From assembly GCF_021018895.1 (NCBI RefSeq), contig NC_079373.1, positions 9,830,501-9,894,500 on the forward strand: 64,000 nt of DNA, given 5' to 3'. The notes under the pieces were generated by a model. That model had not been told where the DNA came from and made no database searches. It saw nothing but the letters and a program-made list of their open reading frames with translations. This DNA comes from Seriola aureovittata (lineage: Eukaryota; Chordata; Actinopteri; Carangiformes; Carangidae). Positions 27,501 through 41,685 of this stretch are shown in pieces; position 1 is the first letter of the stretch; each line of letters starts with the position of its first letter. The position numbers were made by a program, and so were the translations under genes.

Positions 27501-30500
27501 CTCAAAGACATCTGGAGGGTCGTCTCTTCTCATTTCACGCCACAAAAAGCGCAGTAGAGGCTTATCTTCTGGTAAGAGGCGGACCTGGTGGAACATCCCT
27601 TTAATGTCACTGCTGATGGCCACAGGATGTTCTCTGAAACGAAGCAGCACCCCCAGGAGTGATGCACCTAGCGTCGGTCCAGGCAGGAGAGACTCGTTGA
27701 GGTTCAGGCCTTTAAACTGATATGAGCAGTTAAACACAATGCGATTTTTCCCATTGTGGGTCACCATGTGGTGCGGGATGTACCACGATTCCCCTTCTTG
27801 GCTGAGTGCGTCAGGCTCCAGTTTGAGGACTGAGCCTGCATCGACCAGCTTCTGTATCTCAGCTTTGTAAGCTGTGGTCCTGTCTGGATCCTTGGCCAAC
27901 CTCCTCTCTGTGCTCCGAAGGCTTGGCATGACTGCCTCCTTGGTGGCATGGAAGTGTGGCGTGTTCCTCTTACGGAGAATTGGTGTGGCATAGCGCATTA
28001 CTCCGTTCACATCCACACGTGTGGTCTTCGTTTCAAGTAGATTTACCGCCTCTTGGTCCTGTCTAGACCAGGTCACTACTTTCTCCTTCCTATATGGCAG
28101 TGTATCAAGCTGCCACAGCTTCTCGACGTTTCTGAGGAGCTCCGTGTTGGCAGGGACTGTGGACGTCAGGAGACACTGCTGCGGCCGTAGTTGTTGCTCC
28201 ACTAACCGTGCCGGGCCCTGTAGCGTCCAACCCAGTTTAGTCCGAATGGCGACTGGTCCACCCGGGGGACCCAACTTCACTGGCTCAATGGGGGTAATGA
28301 GATGTGGGTGATCCGCACCAATAAGGATGAGTGGTCTGGCGTTCTCAAACTGCTGGAGGGGGAGACCTGCTAGGTGCCTGTACCTTTTCTGAAGACTAGC
28401 CACTAGATAGGAATGGTCGGACAAACCCAAGCGAGTAGCTGTAAAGGCTCTGTTGATGCAGAATCTCTTCTTAGGCTGTAAGGCGGGAGATAAACTGAAT
28501 GATACAGCCGCCCCCCGGAGGATCTGGACGTCCTGACGGATGGTTCGAAGAGCGAGATCTTCTGGTGTCCCCTCTAGACCCAGCTTCTCTGCAGCGGCGG
28601 AAAGGAGCATTGTGCGCTCAGACCCATCATCCAGTATGGCATAAGTATCCAGGGTGCGCTTACCGTTACACAGAATCACCTTAATCACCTTTAGCAGCAC
28701 ACGGTTGCAGTCCGTTGGTCGATCTAGGTAGAGTACCTCGGTGGATGTGTTTACAAGGCAACTTGTCTCTATTGACTCCTCCTTAGGTGCTCTGCTGTTA
28801 ACTTCATGGAGTACTTGCAAGTGCTTGCCCTGGCAGAGGCCACAGAGCTTCTTAAGGGTACACTGTGCAGCCTGATGGGACCTTCCGCAGCGCCAGCATT
28901 TGTTGTTGGACCGTATTCACTCAGTGATCTGGGCTTTGGTGAGCTTCTGGATGGCTGAGCAATGATTGAGGTAATGTGCTTCATTGTCACAGTAAGGACA
29001 GTATGCCTTTGCTTTAGGCCTCCTCTTATCTGCAGGGGCGGAGGAGTTGATTCCCCTTCCCTCTGCATCCTTAGCCCCATGGAAGACAGACGTCGTACGA
29101 TGTACATAACGACCCTCTGACCTCCGTCCCTGGTTTCCTTTCTGTCCTTTGTTAGATGAATTGCCATCAAAGTCTTGACACCATGTCTCATACTGGAGCC
29201 AATCTGTGAAGTCCTGGAGTGTGTACGTGGTTCCTGGACTGCGAAACATACAGCGCCGAAAGTCTGACCTCATTTCCAGCGGCAGCTTACTGAGCAGACG
29301 TGCTACATGCGATCCACATTGCAGCTCAATCTCACCTGCTGGACCCAGAGTCTTCAGCATTCCCACCAGCGACTGAACCCGTAAGGCGAACCTCTCAAAG
29401 GCGGCGGTGTCACCGCGACAGATATCAGGTGAGGTCATAACACTGTCTATCCTCTTTAATGCGACCTGGTACGGCTGCCCAAACTTCTCATTCAGAGCAG
29501 CCATGGTGTCTGAATACGGAGTGGGTGAATGGAGGTATGAATCCGCCACTAGGCACGCTTCTTCCAGCTTTAGGTGGTCTGTTAAGATCTGATATTTGAA
29601 GAGCTCTGTTGCGTCAGCTGGTAACAGGTTCTCTAGAGCAATCTTCAATCGAGCGAACTGACTTGGGTCTCGCTGGCTGAAGTCCGGTACAGTTGGCCGG
29701 GGTCCCCTGTAAGATGACTCTGCTCGAGGGGGTTCACTGTAGGACTGTCCGTAGGAAGGCTCTGCCGGCCTTCGCTTAGGTGCAGGTGCACCTTGTGGTG
29801 GAAGCGCTGGTTGAGGAGGGGCCCATTGTGCTGCTGGTGTATCAGCCTGCAGGCCTGGCTGGCGCTGGATTGGTGTGGAGCTGGACTGTGGAGGATGCTG
29901 CTGAGGATCTCCATAATCCAGCTGTTTAGGGAACAGACCCACCTGGTATAGACGTCCCTTGTCTGGAGGGGGAGCACTCACTGCTGCTGGTCTGTCGTGG
30001 GTCTTAGCAACGGAGGGGGTGTTGAACCTGATTTCCTGGAGCTCGTGCATCACCTGGTCCAGGAGGTCTGCCACCTTATTCCTCTGTGGCTGCTCTTCGG
30101 GCTCTGGCCATGGTGGTGGGGGTTCTGGCCATTCCTCTTCTTCACATTGTTCCCCTGCTGAGGGCAGAGCTTGAGCAGGTGGGGGTACGTCGTCAGGCCA
30201 CTCGCCTGAACCTGGCTGTAGATCGAGGGACCTTATGGGGGCATGGCTTACTGTAGCTGCCTGTGCTTCCTGGAGGCTGCGTACTGAGTCAGCGAGCGAC
30301 CTCATGTCCTTTCTGAGTGAGTGAAGCTGCCCAAAATCCCTATGAATGGCTAACTGAGCTTCACGAAGCCGTGTGTTCTCCTCCCTTATCACCTCCAGCT
30401 CCTGATAGAAGCCAAAGGAGCTATACTGCTTTTCTTGGTCTCTCTTGCCTTGGAGACGATAAGGTGAGTGGCTAGAAGAAGTGAGGGAGGTCATCTTGGC

Positions 30501-33500
30501 TGCTCCCTCTTGGTGATGATACTCATCCTCTTCATGCCCATGTTCGTATGGTACTGTGCTTGAGTAAGGTGTATTTTGTGGTTTACCCCTTGGATAGTCC
30601 AGTTCGTAATCCTCTAGATGACGTGGTGGATGTCTAACCCTCTTAGGACGGGCTCCACTGCTGTACTGTTGCATCCTTATCCTGGAGTAAAGGTCAGAAT
30701 CCGGCTCGAAGGACCTCAATGTTACTGAGGGTTGTAATAAAGGACTGTATTAATTGTTGTTTGTTTATCCTGATTTCTATCTTCGCCCCAGGTGTGTCTG
30801 TCAAAACACAGATGCTGACAACTCTTCTTTGGTTTGACTGTTTAATAGGTTCAGGCAACAGTACAGAACATGGGCACAGCTTTGTGTGAATGGTTCTGTC
30901 CAAAAGGAAGGAAAAAAACATTATCTGGCCCACATTACACGCACAAACATATATGACATATGCACCTTTAATATTTGTAACAAACACACAACTTTCTGTA
31001 TATATAGTATAACTAGTTAGCATAAACAGCAAACTCACTAACTTAAATACAGAACAAATATGTAGCTACACATCCACTTCTAGCTGACCAATTAACAACC
31101 ATATGCTTTAAGTTAGCAAGCAGCTCCAAGCTAGGTGTCTATAATTATCAACTTATGAAAACAAAGGATAATGAACTAGCAACATAAATAATACGACTTA
31201 CAGGTCTCACGGACGCACGCACACAATAACGGTGAAATCAATTAGTCTCTGACTGGCAGCCTCCGTTCTCTCTCTCCACTCTGCACTTTCTGCCGTCTTC
31301 AGGCTCACATGCGCTCGCTCCCGATGCGCCGCGCGTATCCGTCGCGCGTATCCGCCCCCGATCACCGTCACGCGCTCAGAGTAATCGATAATGGCCTATG
31401 TCCCTTTTGTACAGACACAGTGTCATTGTGACAGTTTGTCATTTGTGATTTTTGATTAGTTGTCGAGCCTCTAGACGGCAGGTAGTATCTAATGAGTCAG
31501 TCAGAGGGGCGATGCCAGGAGCAGAGTGGAGAGATTGATGAATGAGAATGGCATGTTGCTGTTGGGAGCAACGACTCACTGAAAGTGTAATAGACAATGA
31601 ATGATAACCTTCCTCCCTGAAGTATTATTTGTTAAACTAAATGAACTAAAACCAAGGTAAGCTCAAAGCAACGAATGGGTATTTTACATTTTACCACAAC
31701 CCCGGCTTTGTTGTGACACAAAGCAACAGTAATGCACTTTTCTGTGAAGTTATTATTATTTACTTATTTTAATTAACTTATTATTCATGATTAATGTGTC
31801 AGTAACTGGTACCCTGCACTCTCCGTCATGCATTACATCATCATTTTTAATTTATGCATCTGTTCTTTTTAAAATCCTATCTTAGCTTATATTAGGCAAG
31901 GTAAAGGCTTATGCAGATGATGTATAGTGTAGGAGAAGTTTTACTCACATATCCTCAGGTGTCCAGTGCAGGAGAACCTTGACCTTTCCAGACCCTTCTT
32001 TCCTTCTGGCCAGCACCTGCACAGAGACAATCAAGCAAAAAAAACAAAGAGAAAAAAAAAAAACAGTTTGAGTTACAAAAGACACAAAGAAGTACAGAGA
32101 GACCAAGAAAATGAATACTTGTGTTTTCACGCTGTCATTTCACTCAGTCAGTCAATTTGTCTCTGCTGCACTGTTGTCATTTGGCATATGCAACACCCAG
32201 GCAACTGTAACTGGCCTCACCAATGAAAAGTAACCACCAAATATTTCCAAAAGGCATATAACTTAACCCACATATTATGGTTAATTTCAAATTTCAAGCT
32301 AGTTTGCAATTTTATAAGCATCAGATTTGCATTAATGTGTCGGGTTTGGCTCATATTGCAGCAGTATCGTTTGTCTGTAGAGAACCAGCTTCAAAGACAA
32401 GCCCCATCCAGCCCCATCTCTAACGAATAATGAGGCTACATGCTTCAAACATCTCACAGAGTGATACAGTGGCTGATCATTACACTAATAAGCAATGTGA
32501 GCAATCTTAATAATGCATGCAAGAGCTCAGAGAGATTTCTATTTTCAACGGGATCTATCCCACATTACTCTGAAACATACTATAAGACCACTGAATTCAA
32601 ATTCAGACAAAAGTTTGATATCTCCTAAGTGTTTGGACTTAACTGAGAACTGTTTATCACAGCTGGCACCGTAGAGAGCCAAGAAGATAGAAATGGACTA
32701 CAGGCGGAACAGTTATCACCATAAACAAGTCACTGCTCTTGTTTTGAATTATGTCAGCACAAGACGCTTCAACACTTTAAACAGGCGTGTGTCTGACTGG
32801 AACTAGCACCCACTTTCTAATGTTTGCTGCAGAACATGACACGATGTGTTCATTTTATCTGTGTTGTGTTCTGTTACCTGGTTTAATTACCTCAAGACTT
32901 AATCTGCCAACACAACCACAAACTTCAAGGCAGTTCTTCTTGTGAAAATACTCTCAAGGCAATACCAGATTTCCTGAATAGTTGGCCCTTTTCATGTATA
33001 ACATTTCATCTATCATGCTGTGTTGGTTTATAGTAAAACTGGTCTGGAATCCACACAAATATTGTCAGTAGGGAAAAGAAAAGCTAGAAAAATAACCAGG
33101 AGTGTCAAAAATAGCCCTAGATATAACCTCTTGCGTCAATTGGCTCTTTTTTGTGAGGAATGTCTATTTTTAGGATGGTGAATGAGTTCACATGTGAAGA
33201 ACTTCTCTTACGCACATGAATATCTGAAATTATTTTTATGACTCTAGGGACTGGCTGCGGCATTGATGGAAACTGGTTTGAGGACAGAAGGGAGGAGGCT
33301 GCACCGAGACAGGAGACAGGAGACAGGAGACAGAGACCTAGAATCACTCTTCTCCACTACTACTTTTCCTACCCTCCCACATTTTAGCCAAAATATGTAT
33401 CAATTTCTTTGTTTTAAGGAACCTCAGTCAGTTTCATTTATCTCACCAATGTGACAATAGTGCATATTTCTATGCTGAGATTCATGTTTTTGTCTTGTGT

Positions 33501-36500
33501 CCATATTGAAGTAAAAATCTGCATGTCACTTTTTTCTTTACAACATTTCTCTATGCTAATGCATTAGGAAATAGCTCCATCCCTTTTGTATGCAGGAGGG
33601 GCTTTGCAAAAAAACGTACAAATCCATATTTATATTCTGATAAGCTTCCAGGTATAGAGTCGTTGGAAGAAGTATTTAGAAAAACAAATGGGACACAAAC
33701 ATATTTAGTTACAGACTGATTAACTTTTTGAAAGAAATATTTAGACTAGGTTAGCAGATATGAGATTTTGTTTTTGCTGGCTTGGTGCCATATCATTTGT
33801 CTGTGAGAAGCTATGTAAATAGCAGCCAAGTTGGCAAATCAACCATGTTGTTGCCTCTTGTCTGTAATATAGTGCTCACGCACAAAACTCCTTACAGTGG
33901 ACAAGAGAACAAGCAGAGAGAGCAAAACAGCAGTAACAGCATGAGTGATGAACCTGAGAAAATTACTCACGCTTGAACACAAATACTTCTGATATGAAGT
34001 CTAAGCCCTTTTCTATGACATATAAAAACAAATATGAGTGCTACAGTCTGACTTTAAAGGGAAAAAACAGTGGTGATTTCTGCATCCTTTTCCCGTTCAG
34101 TGACGGTGGGTTAGAGTGATACATGGAGGAGATGCAGTAGGGGTCTCCTGCTGTCTGCCTGGGTTCTCTAAAATACATGTGAACATGTAGGTAAGATTCA
34201 TTAGTTAGACTGCGTTAGACAGCCCCCTGTCTTACAGATTTTATATTTACAAATGCAAATTCTGTAAATCCCCACCTTTTCTTTCGATGTGTCCATTACA
34301 GGGGCTATTTGTAAGTATTCTCTGAAGCCAAATGCGTTTTTTTTTGCTACCATTACCTTTACAATACAAGAGGTTATAATATGCCCTCAGAGCTGCCCTA
34401 TGACTTCAGGGTAGATTGGACACTACAGCAACTTGCTATTGGAAAGCGACAAGAAAGTCTGAAGGGGCCAGGGCTAGCTGTTTAGCACGCTAACTTCAGT
34501 AGAACAAAAGAAGTAAAATAAATAGAAGTAGAACAAGTTAACATTGGCATTGCTTTCCACAGGACAGATACTGAACTCGCAACATTTCTTCTAGACTGGT
34601 CAGTTAACAGCTGTTAATATTAACTTTGGCTATGTAGAAACCGCAATAGTTACTAATGCCATAGTTCCTCACATCAAAAGTTACTGTATTTAATGGTGTT
34701 AATAAAACTCAACACTTCCTGTAACTCTTTCAAATTAAAAGCTCTCTCGAGTTGCAGGAGACAGAATCATCTGGAGGCATAGTACATGTAACAGCCGGAA
34801 AGGATTAGCAAAGGATAACAAAGTGGATACGCACATACAACCAGAGTGACTGAAACAGGACAATTATATATGTGTGTATATGGGAAAAACTCGAGTCTCC
34901 AGTTTTTATTTGAGGCAATAGCTCCTTTAGGCCATATTACAGTCTCGATATCTCGATAATTATCCAAAGCAGAGGTCACTAATAGGCAGACCACAGTTTA
35001 CATCTGGACCCAAGCACCGTCCTATCCAGAACCTGACCTATAACCTATAAATTATTGAGAAATATTCCATTTCGACAAAGCATTTCTATTTTAACATGGG
35101 CAGCTCGAGTGTGTGACTCGAGTCAATGAGTGAGATGCACACAGAGGGGATGAGACGACAGACAGTTGGAGAAATAAGTGGGGAAGTGGGGGGAGTGGGA
35201 CATAAGAGGAAAAGAAAGAGAAAAGCAGGGGTTAAAACTGCTCAATGCGTTGAATTTAAAGAAAAAAGAAGAAAAAAGTACAAAAAGGGAAACTCAAGCT
35301 ACACTTTATTTCATTTTTGTAAAATTAAGCACCTTATTTTAAGATGCACATTTTTCAAAAGCTTTCTTATGAACTTATGAGAAATTAGAAAAGAATATTA
35401 AATTATAATTAGAGATGTTATTATTTATAATCCCTCCTGTTCACTGACTCAGAGAATCAATCTCACTTCACAAATTAACATTGTCTCTCAATTTGTCTTG
35501 GTTATCTGCCTCTGCCTTTATCTGCTAGCTTTCCACCAGGGCTTGGATAGCTACTACTGCTCCACTGTAAATCCACATGAGGGAGACGAGACAACTTCTC
35601 AGAGACAACAATGCGACCTGGCTGCAGAATTAGCCTAAGTCCAGTACTGGCTGCAACAGGCCAGCCATACTATAAGTGTCTCAAGCCCTGTAGCCAAGAC
35701 TCTGTACATCAGCAGCTGCTTTACTGCGCTTTTAATTAAAAATGCATTGCTGTTAACCTATGCCCTCAGGCTCCTCACAGCACCAGGCTAATAATCACAA
35801 AGCCAGGCTACGCTTGAAGGGGCCATGACCATGTATGTAAATGCTGAAAATGAAGAAGTGGGCTTGTGTTTAAGCAGCATGAAGTGATTTGTGAGCCGAG
35901 TGGTTTGATGATAGCAGTTGATGCTTTAAAGGGACAGATCTTTATCCTCTACAGACAGTGAGAGCAGGAGGAAATAGGGAGTTAACAGTGGATATTAGTG
36001 TGGCTCCAAAACAAGGCAGTGAAAACGGCAGGACCAAAGCCGGGGGAGGGCAGGCCTGCTAAAACTGGGTGCCTGTCTGGTGTCAGGGGGTCAAGCTGCG
36101 GATGACGCAGATTGGCGCAATAACAAAAATATCCCATCATAAACATGACTGAGTTGCTCTGGCGTGTCAGCAGGCCCACTGGCCAAACTCCACAGAACCC
36201 CTACAGCTCTGCTCCATCTCCCCAGGCCTGGGAGGGCCCGTTGGGGCCTGGGGTTTGACGCAGCACCGCAGTCTTTCTCCACCACAATCCTCTCTGGGGG
36301 TTAGAGAGAAGGAGAATGTATGCCCAACTGGCCAGATCTCCTTCCGATTCCATGACCCTGACCTTTATTTAACCCCCTTTCCTTGTCCTTTCTCTCCAAG
36401 TCTCTGTTTCTCTCCATTTGTTACTCTCCTTCCCCTGGCTAGCTCTTCCTCCTCCTCAGTCTATGTCCAAATATGCGGTTACCTCTCTTAACCTCTTCCC

Positions 36501-39500
36501 AAGCTTTATCTTCACTTTTTTTTTCCTGAGCTTTTCTTTTAAAATTCTTGGCTGCTAGAGAGCAGTTGAGGTTTGCAGGAGCAGAGCAGAGCAGAAAAGA
36601 GTTGAAAGGGACTGAGAGAGACTAAGAGTAACGCAAATACTGTAGTGAGGATAGCACTAGTGTCGGCACTCTAATTACATTTCATCATGAACAGAAGCAT
36701 TACCCACAAGTTTGTCTAAAACTGCATTCAACACTCATGCTCAATAGTGCTTAAAGTATTGCCATTGTAAATGTATTTTCATGGCTATCTGTTTATATGC
36801 AGAAAATACAGTACTGTAGGTAACGAAGATGTTGTAGGTACTGGACATGTGATTCTTCTGCAACTGATGAGGGCAGTATAATAACCCTAGAAGCCTCCTA
36901 GTCTGACAACAACAAAAGAGAAGAAGACAGGAGGCGCATAAACAATAACAACAACACGTGGAATGGCAGCTGCAAGTGCAGGGGTGTATTTCAGAAAGCA
37001 AGTTTAGTGAAAAGAGGTCAGCCGCGATTTGTGAAAATAAATAAATAAATAAATAAATAAAAAAATGCCAAGACTGTTGTATGAACATATTTTGCATTTG
37101 ATGCAGATCAGCAGAGACAACTTATAAGCAACCAAAAGCCAGTATGCAAACAGTGCATTTCAAATGAAATGAGGAAACACCTAAAACTCATCCAAGAACC
37201 TCAAAGGCAGATCCAGATCTATAGACAAAATTCAAGGTGAGTGAGTTTTAGTTGTTAACTATATATCAAAAGCATGTTGTCAAAATGTTCATGTCCTGAA
37301 ATTTTACTGTTATTGTTTGTGAATTGCGGCCACTGGCATCTGTTGTAACAACACTGCGCACACAATGTTCTCAAAGGCTAATGTTAGCTTGTTTAGGCTA
37401 ACATATCGATCTAACATATCTACATGTACACAGACTATATGGAGGTGTGTGCATGTGTATGTCTGTGTGTGTGTGAGTGTGCACACACATACACACAAAT
37501 TAACACACTGTGTGCTGCAGCCTCTGCTGTTTTTTTTGTTTCTTGCTGTGGTATTGAATTTTATTTTATTTTTTTATCATTATTATCATTATAGTTTCCT
37601 GACTTTAAAATCATACTATGACAATATCTCCTTGTATATTTCTGTTCTGCAATTAGCCATATTGTGACAGAAATTGATACTCCTACACTGTTACCCTAAT
37701 GTACTTATTAATATCATGATAATAATCATTGATCATCTGTACAAAACAACCACCCTACCTGTGTGTGTATGTTTGTGTCTTTAAATGTAGAGTATCTATC
37801 CAAGTGGTTTAAGTCACATATGAAGGGCCCCAGGAGATGTTTTCACTTTTCTCTTAGGGGAGAAAATGTACATGAAATGTATATTCTTCCACTAATGAGC
37901 ACACTAATTATTTCTGCTAGGTTAGCAAGTGGTGGCATTAGCATGCAAAATAGCACACTAAATGTATGATCTATATAAGAATGAACTCAGTGGGGGTGAA
38001 ATAAAAATACCTACTGGCAAATTCTCTCTGCAAAGTGCTACAAGAAGATAATATTGGCCAAATGCCCTAAGGTAACCACTGTAAACAAAATCACTGCCAC
38101 TGATTAAAGAGTAAGCTTCTATATCAATATAACAGGAGACTATGCTGATAAACAAATTAAGTGGGATTGTGAGGATGTTTTTTATTTACAGTATGTGAAA
38201 GAAAGCAGAATGATGCAGCACATGAGGAGCCTTTCTTTTTCCAGATTATAAGCAAAAATGATACCATCATGCAATTTGAGGCTTCTGAACAGGAGACATG
38301 GTGCTCCCTAGTGGAACTGAGTAAGAACAGCAATCATTCAAAAATTCTGTGATTCACACCCTTCACACCCAAGATGTCACTACAGTTAACCTCCATTAAT
38401 ATAGAATTCACTCCCCCACTCTTTAGAGACATTGTCAGTGAGGGATGGAGAATCTTTCACTTGGAAAACAATTTTTCCTGCAAGTGCTCATGTGTGCCCT
38501 CAATAGTAAGGTGCAAAGGCACTTAACAGCTCATTAACAATGTATCATGCACTGGGTTCAGAATGGACTGGGCACTATACTCAAAAACAATCCAATTGTG
38601 TTTCCTGTGAAGCTTGATTCAGAGAAAACAACATCAAGTCTTGGGGCGATTCACAAGGTTCACTTCAAGTGCACAGAGAAAAAAAAATCTGCAGTGATTC
38701 TTTCACACCCCCTGTTGTCTAAAAAGAAAATAACAAAAAAAATAAAGCGATTTCAAAAATCAAGGGGGGGGGACAAATGTGACAATAATTATGTATATTA
38801 GGCTGGCAGACTGTCTATATTCATTACTTGACAGATTATGATTTAGACATGAAACAGAATAAGTACCGAGTATAATCTTTATATATTCTCATCAATGTCT
38901 CAACAGTCATATGTTGATGCTTTGATTTGTCTGTTGTGTAAGGAAGAATGCTGCTTCCACTGCTGCTACATTATGCCTATAACACTTTTTCAATATGCAG
39001 ATGCAGAGACTGATAGTGGTTTATAAACTATTCACAGATTCCTCATTATATCAGGATTGTTTTAACCCCTGGATGTGGGGTTTAAAATGTAAAATCATAA
39101 TGAAACTAAAAATTAACTGTTGACTAGACTTGTGTATATCAAGGTGGCCTAAACAGCTCCAAAGTCAATGATTAAAACTTCTGTTGATGGACCCATGTTA
39201 AGTATGTTTTACTAAATCTGAAACAGGCCTAATTTTTTGTCTGCATAACTCATGTTATGATGACTTTTCTATGATGGAACATTTAATGTTTATTAATTAA
39301 TGTTAAGGAGTGGAAAACAATATAAATAGTAGTAACCCACAGAGCAGAGGAAGGCATCTGATAATTCTGATCATTTATCCCCCACCCCTGCCACCCTCTT
39401 CTCTGTATTCCCACTGCTCCTCATTGTCTCTAAACCCATTAAAACATAAACAGGTAGCCATAGGCAAATACTAAAAGACACAGAAAAGTAGTGAAGCACT

Positions 39501-41623
39501 CACCGTGCTATGAAAGACCACACTGTGGCCATTGCCCACACTCTCAATGTGGGTGGCGAGGTTGAGACAGATGGCCCTGTGTCGAATAGCATCCATGGTT
39601 TGGGCATCGAAGAAGTCGTGGGGCCTCGCTGGATAGGAAGGACACAATCAATGAGACCAGAGTCAAACAAACATAACACCAGGGTTCCCCACTGTGGCTC
39701 CAACATATAAAAATTCCATGGCTTTTCCAAGTCTTTCTGTAACTAACCATAACTACGTCAGAATCATCTCATGACTGAAAAATGCTATTCCATTGTGGTT
39801 TTTAAATATTGCTTTGCAGCAACAAAAAAGTCCCAAGTCAGTAAAATAAGAGGTGAAACTCTCCGTTGAAAGATATAGTAATGAAATTCTTATGGTTTAG
39901 TTGCTCTGAATAACTGCCTCACTGCACATATTCAGTGGTAAGGAAATAATTCAGACCTCTTGAAATTCAATGTTATTATAAAATACATTTTTTCAGGATT
40001 TTCAGTTGAGGGCTATGCAAGGCCCTTTGTAGTCTATGAAAGCGAAAACACTTTTTTTTTTTTCTATTACAATTTTTTAAAACTGGTCCATCTAGGTACG
40101 ACTAGGAATCCGCACTGAATCTCAACTGGCACTCAAATGAATAATGAGCATCTTTTAATCAGAAGAGTGAAATACAATAAAAACATGCAAACGTGTAATT
40201 CTCTGGCATTTTTTTCCATAATCTACATCCATAAAGTTTCTTATTTTTTGTTTTCTCAGAGTGCTTTGAATAGGACTTGGGTCTCAATCCTATGTATTAG
40301 AGATCATTCTAAAGTCAACACCAAAAAGTTGCATCATAAAAAAAAATAAAAACTGTAAATTAAAATCAGATTAATTCTGTTTTAGCCATGTCAAGAGACG
40401 AACCTCTGATGAAGGACTGCATTTCCATGGCTAAATAAGATTCCAAACATCTACCTAACTAACTAGTATGCTGCTTTGATGCAAGAGACTCATGCAGTGG
40501 TTCCACAAAACAATACTTGTAACAGCTGCAACTTGCAGCAGAGATAATCAACAGGAAATGGTTAATGCAAGAATATCAATCTCAATCAAGCCATTGGTTT
40601 CCAGCCACTTCACTACAGGATAAAACAACTAGATGAAACTTATGTATTCTTTCATACATTTTGATCCTTTTTATTGATTGATTTATTTTTTTTTTTTTGT
40701 TGAAGTTATATTACCATCTTTTGTAATGGACTGACAAGCTAAGACTGTTCTCTCACCTGTTGCTGCATTCATAATCTTTTATTAATGCAAGAAAGATGAT
40801 CCTCATACGGTATACATTTTCTTATAGTTTCATTTTGTTGTTTTTGTTTTTTTATTTTCTTTTATTTTCTGTCAACATGTTTCATGAATGAAAAGCTTTT
40901 TTCACTCAACTATCAATTGTTCAATGTCAAGAGTGTCTGTGAATGCACCACTATTGCGAGTTCTAAAAAGGGTCCTTGTTGGCTGAATTACCATGCATCA
41001 GTACAAGACTTAATAGAGAGATCATAACCTCAGGCAATTTTTCAGTTTTCTGTTGTGTCTTTGCAAGTTGATTTGGATTTTGTATTCAAATTAATGTAGG
41101 TCAATGGCTATTAATGTAGGTTAATGGCAATCAATCTAAAACGTTATGCTTGGGAAAAAAGATGGAAATAACCCCAAGTATATAAAATCTTTAGCTAATG
41201 TACTGAAATATGCAAAACTATTGATGTGGTCTTTTAATGACCTCATAAAATCTTCCAACGAAATCTGTAAAACCCACAGTAATGGGAGATATGTGTTTTA
41301 CAGCTTCCAATTTGTCTGTAATGCTATTTTGTAATTGTAATTGTAATTTTGCTTTTGCACCTCACAAAAAAAATAAACAGACAAGTAGAGGTTACAAGTA
41401 GAAAAAAGAGCTGGGTCTGCATAATGCAGAGAGAGAGACAGGCTATCTGAGGTAAAGTCTGCCACAAGGGAGCTAACGATCAGCATCTACCTGGGCACCG
41501 ACACCAGCAGAGAGAAATTATAAGAAAAAAACTCAAAAGTTTCTGTGAAATGCAGAACATTGCCATGGGGAAACTCTGGCTGTCTAGTTGGCATAAGTTT
41601 AAGTTCCTGTTTGTGTTTGTGTT

Positions 41624-41685
<62 letters not shown>

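Larger units (their letters stand above)
24576..31413 (-). mobile_element. BEL/Pao LTR retrotransposon, structurally complete but coding-defective
   Basis: A 6838-bp element in aebp2 intron 6, with its sense strand matching the gene. It has 694-bp LTRs with TG/CA ends, a GACAC duplication on both sides and a tRNA-Tyr primer-binding site at 30700-30715. A G-rich polypurine-like tract lies just before the 3' LTR. Gag carries the domain known as DUF1759. Pol has, in order, a DUF1758-type aspartic protease, reverse transcriptase, RNase H and integrase. This domain set and order identify BEL/Pao; no envelope gene is present. Four coding lesions were seen: a TGA between gag and pol, a frameshift after reverse transcriptase, and two integrase deletions. 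The copy could at most act as a substrate for proteins made elsewhere. Confidence 0.95.
32017..39503 (-). other. aebp2: aebp2 intron 5, no gene seen
   Basis: A 7.5-kb intron with no supported exon. It holds an AAAT repeat at about 37,039-37,061, a GACAGGA-type minisatellite at about 33,307-33,331 and other AT-rich low-complexity patches. Open frames here have no recognisable similarity. Confidence 0.75.
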
